Below, piece by piece: positions 61,320 to 64,000 of a DNA stretch of 64,000 nucleotides. Every line of letters begins with the position of its first letter. Within the stretch, counting starts at the first letter, position 1. This DNA comes from Coriobacteriaceae bacterium. Its GTDB lineage: Bacteria > Actinomycetota > Coriobacteriia > Coriobacteriales > Coriobacteriaceae. The DNA lies in the NCBI GenBank assembly GCA_902835305.1, contig CADFMD010000009.1:1-64000 (forward strand), read 5' to 3'. A model generated the notes under the pieces. That model was not told the DNA's origin and did no database searches. It saw only the letters and a list, made by a program, of their open reading frames with translations. The translations under genes and the position numbers were made by a program.

Positions 61320-64000
61320 ATGGCGAACACCCAGAACTATATTAACCACCTGCTGCAGAACACCGGCATCACGCCGGCATGCAGCGAAGAAGAGCGCTTG
61401 GCTGCCGAGGATATCGCTCAGATCTTCCGCAACCACGGCTTTGATCCCGAGGTTCAGGAGTTCAATGCCCCGGCGCCCAGCAGGTTGGCATTTGCCGTTA
61501 CCGGTATTCTTGCGTTTGCCGGCGCCCTGCTGATGGGCATCGGCGGCGGCATCGGCTTGGTCGGCACCTTGCTGGCCATTGTCGGCGCCGTTCTTTACGT
61601 GCTCGAGCGCGCGGGCCACCCCGTGGTTTCACGCCTGGGCAAGACGGGCGTGAGCCAAAATGTCATCGCCTACCACAAGGCCTCGGGCCCGCTCGCATCT
61701 CCGCGCAACCGCCCGGTGGTCGTTGTCGCACACTACGACTCTCCCCGTGCCGAGCTGCTCGCCCGCGAGCCCTATGCTTCGTATCGTGCGCTCATCGCCA
61801 AGCTGTTGCCCGTTGCCACGGTTGCCCCTGCTGCCGTTGCCATCTTGCGTATCCTGCCGCTCCCCGGCGCGCTCAAGGTTCTGCTGTGGATTGTCGCGAT
61901 CCTCGCTTCCCTCGTTGCGCTCGCCAACGCGGCAAACATCATTTCTAACCGCTACATTCTTCCCTATACGTCCGGCGCGGTGTGTAACAAGTCTTCTGTC
62001 GCCGCTATGCTCGGCGTTATGGACAACGTTGCTCCCTTCCAGGGCGAAAACGAGTTTCCCGACGATGTTCCGTTCGATACCTATTTTGGGGAGCAGAAGC
62101 GTCGTGCCGAGGAGATGGCGCGCGCAGCAGCGGAGTATGCCGCGGCCCAACAGCAAAACGACTACGGCAACACCATCGAGTATGAAGAGCCTACCTACGC
62201 CGAGGATGAGTTCGGTCAGCCGATTGCTCCCGACGCTCAGGCCGAGCCCGAACAGGGTGAGGATTTCGACGAGCAGATCGAGGACTTTGAGGGTGCATCT
62301 GCCGACGAGACGCTGATTGGCGCCATTGTTCCCGAGGATCAGAATCAGGCTGTCCAGGTCGAAGAGTTCAATGACGAGGTTTCCGCTGCCGAGCCGGCGG
62401 AGGAGCCTGTCGCGGCCGAGCCCGAGCCCAAGCTCTATCGCAATGCCGCCGGCAACATCCGCTTTGGTTCGGATTCCATCCGTGCGCTCGGGATGCTTCC
62501 CGAGTCCTGCACGCTCGATTACGAGGAGGGCGAGGAGCCGACGTTTGAGCCCGAGCCTGCCCCCGTCGTGACTGCACCTGCGCCCGCCGTCACCGTGGAT
62601 GATGAGTCTGCCGCGGTTACCGCTGCCGTTGCCGAGCCCGAGGCGGTGTCCGCGATCGATCCCGCGGCAGGACTGGACATTTTGGCCCCCGCCGCGCCGG
62701 CGCAAGACGTTGCGGACGAGCCTGACGACGATTACGTTGAACAGCCGAGGCGCGTGTCTTACGAGAGCGATACTGATTTTTCGGCCGAGATTCCCGCGGC
62801 AACGCCCCATGCCGATATTGCATCCGCGTTCTCTTCGATTGGCGCCAGTGCTTCCAACTTCTTTAAGGGTGCGCTTGCAAAGGGCAAGAAATTTGTCGAC
62901 GATTTCGAGGAGAAGCGCGCTGCCGCACGCGAGGCTGCCGAGCAGGAGGCTATCGCTCAGCAGCAGGCAGCCGAGGCGGCACGTGAGCGCGCGGCGCAAG
63001 AGCTCGAGCAGAACGAGGCTATGCAGTCCGTGCCCGTCGACGCTGCCGAAGCTACAACGTCCTTTGAGTCCCAGCAACCGGCGTCCACGGATGTTGTTGA
63101 GGCGACGACGTCTTTCGAGGCTCAGCAGCACGTCGATAGCACCATGTCGTTTGATGCCGCGCAGTTCGATTCCACGATAACGTTTGAAAAGCAAGGCACC
63201 GCGATTGCCGAGCCCCTTCCTGTTTCCGATGAGCAGGGCGACGCGGCAGACGATGACGAGCCCATTGATGCTGCCGAAATTCAGGATGCTGCCGAGGACG
63301 AGTCCGTCGAGGCCAACTCTGACGAAGAGCAATACGCGGCAGCCGATCAAGGTGATTCGGCCGAGGTCGAGCAGGAGGAGGTGCCTGCGGTTTCCGAGAC
63401 TCCCGAGACGGATGAGTCGAGGCCTTACTCCACGCAGATTTTCACCATGCCGACCCCGAGTGGTTCCGGTGCCACGGTTGCCAATGTCGCTCCCACCCAG
63501 GACGAAACGGTCGATTCCCTTATGGCCCAGATTTCCTCCCAAGCATCGCCGCGTCCGCAGATGAATGTTCCCGATCCGGCGTCGGCACCGTCGCCTGCAC
63601 CCTCCTCGTCTCCGCTGGCTTCGGTCCCCGATCCGTCGCTGCCGTCGATGAAGCAGACAAACGTTGCGTCTCGCACGTCGCTGTTCGACCTTCCCGATCC
63701 CTCCGCACAGGTCAACGACCCCTTTGCTACCGCCCAGGGTCCCGAACCTACATCGGCACCCGTTGCGCCTCCTATGCCCGTTGCGTCGGGCGCACAGCCG
63801 ATCGAGACCATTTCGGCTCCCGCCCCTGCGGCACCCAAGTCTCGCAAGCGCGGCCTGGGCGGCCTGTTCGGTCGTAAAAAGAAAAACGAACAGGACAGCA
63901 TGAGTGACTGGCTGGGCGTCGAAGACGATTACGATGCCAAGAAGTCCGGTCGCGGCATCGGTTCGTGGGATAATTTCGAGGACGATGACGATGGCTGGAA
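61320..64000 (+). CDS. M28-like membrane peptidase with a long acidic insert (3' end outside window)
   Basis: Open to the window edge, so at least 893 residues. An N-terminal helical segment is followed by two membrane helices (about 55-95), then a strand RPVVVVAHYDSPRAELLA, where His138 and Asp140 match the first zinc site of M28 aminopeptidases. Hydrophobic helices follow (about 160-215), then SGAVCNKSSVAAMLG near 219-233, at the place where M28 enzymes have GA-DNASG, but the expected Asp is replaced by Cys or Asn. From about 250 to beyond 880 the sequence is acidic, low complexity, rich in Ala, Glu and Pro, with short ATTSFE-like repeats, ending near KSRKRGLGGLFGRKKK. ATG at 61320 follows TGGAG by five bases. 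Rest of the protein is unseen. Confidence 0.8.
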   Translation, partial: MANTQNYINHLLQNTGITPACSEEERLAAEDIAQIFRNHGFDPEVQEFNAPAPSRLAFAVTGILAFAGALLMGIGGGIGLVGTLLAIVGAVLYVLERAGHPVVSRLGKTGVSQNVIAYHKASGPLASPRNRPVVVVAHYDSPRAELLAREPYASYRALIAKLLPVATVAPAAVAILRILPLPGALKVLLWIVAILASLVALANAANIISNRYILPYTSGAVCNKSSVAAMLGVMDNVAPFQGENEFPDDVPFDTYFGEQKRRAEEMARAAAEYAAAQQQNDYGNTIEYEEPTYAEDEFGQPIAPDAQAEPEQGEDFDEQIEDFEGASADETLIGAIVPEDQNQAVQVEEFNDEVSAAEPAEEPVAAEPEPKLYRNAAGNIRFGSDSIRALGMLPESCTLDYEEGEEPTFEPEPAPVVTAPAPAVTVDDESAAVTAAVAEPEAVSAIDPAAGLDILAPAAPAQDVADEPDDDYVEQPRRVSYESDTDFSAEIPAATPHADIASAFSSIGASASNFFKGALAKGKKFVDDFEEKRAAAREAAEQEAIAQQQAAEAARERAAQELEQNEAMQSVPVDAAEATTSFESQQPASTDVVEATTSFEAQQHVDSTMSFDAAQFDSTITFEKQGTAIAEPLPVSDEQGDAADDDEPIDAAEIQDAAEDESVEANSDEEQYAAADQGDSAEVEQEEVPAVSETPETDESRPYSTQIFTMPTPSGSGATVANVAPTQDETVDSLMAQISSQASPRPQMNVPDPASAPSPAPSSSPLASVPDPSLPSMKQTNVASRTSLFDLPDPSAQVNDPFATAQGPEPTSAPVAPPMPVASGAQPIETISAPAPAAPKSRKRGLGGLFGRKKKNEQDSMSDWLGVEDDYDAKKSGRGIGSWDNFEDDDDGW

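Overview
The window is a chromosomal replication-origin region of a high-GC Gram-positive bacterium, most likely a member of the Coriobacteriia close to Collinsella. The reasons are the actinobacterial-type proteins, a cell-wall-anchored GH31 enzyme together with a class B sortase, a complete mannose-family PTS, and the order rpmH-rnpA-yidD-yidC-jag-rsmG-parA-parB on one side of dnaA with dnaN-recF-dciA-gyrB-gyrA on the other. The species name is an inference; no 16S gene is present.

Layout. 1-2.1 kb: a MoaE-like gene, a class B sortase and purE. 2.3-8.7 kb: a 2137-residue surface GH31 glycosidase with an IPNTG anchor, behind a 505-bp leader. 9.2-14.1 kb: a MarR regulator, a small membrane protein, a mannose-type PTS operon (IIA, IIB, IIC, IID) and a divergent GntR/UTRA regulator. 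14.3-19.1 kb: carAB. 19.3-22.9 kb: a membrane protein, an ABC exporter and a Nudix hydrolase. 22.9-29.1 kb: purD, purA, dnaB and the rpsF-ssb-rpsR-rplI operon. 29.5-31.2 kb: two tRNA-Ser genes and a nuclease-like gene bracketed by inverted 72-bp palindromic repeats. 31.3-36.7 kb: a TRIC-like channel, a bactofilin-like membrane protein, typA and small genes. 36.8-37.4 kb: tRNA-Ile, tRNA-Ala, tRNA-Ile and a very long hairpin. 37.5-48.6 kb, all leftward: gyrA, gyrB, dciA-like, recF, dnaN, dnaA and a GHKL-ATPase/winged-helix gene. From 49 kb, rightward: rpmH to parB. 54-64 kb: rlmN, ddl, a DinG-like exonuclease-helicase, a PafBC-like WYL pair, and the start of an M28-like membrane peptidase that runs off the window.

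Genes point away from the dnaA-rpmH interval on both sides, as expected for leading-strand coding from oriC. Candidate DnaA boxes of one 12-base type lie on both sides of dnaA. Three perfect parS sites spaced exactly 39 bp apart sit just before parA, so initiation, segregation, ribosome, membrane-insertion and cell-wall functions are clustered.

The less ordinary material is (i) the ATPase/winged-helix gene 15 bp upstream of dnaA, (ii) several families of intergenic palindromes, one pair with compensatory base changes and one pair bracketing a nuclease-like gene next to an inverted tRNA 3' fragment, (iii) a Phe at the GyrA quinolone-resistance position, (iv) a nine-base G tract in the leader of the surface GH31 gene, and (v) an M28-like peptidase interrupted by a very long acidic insert. 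No CRISPR array, prophage or IS transposase was seen.
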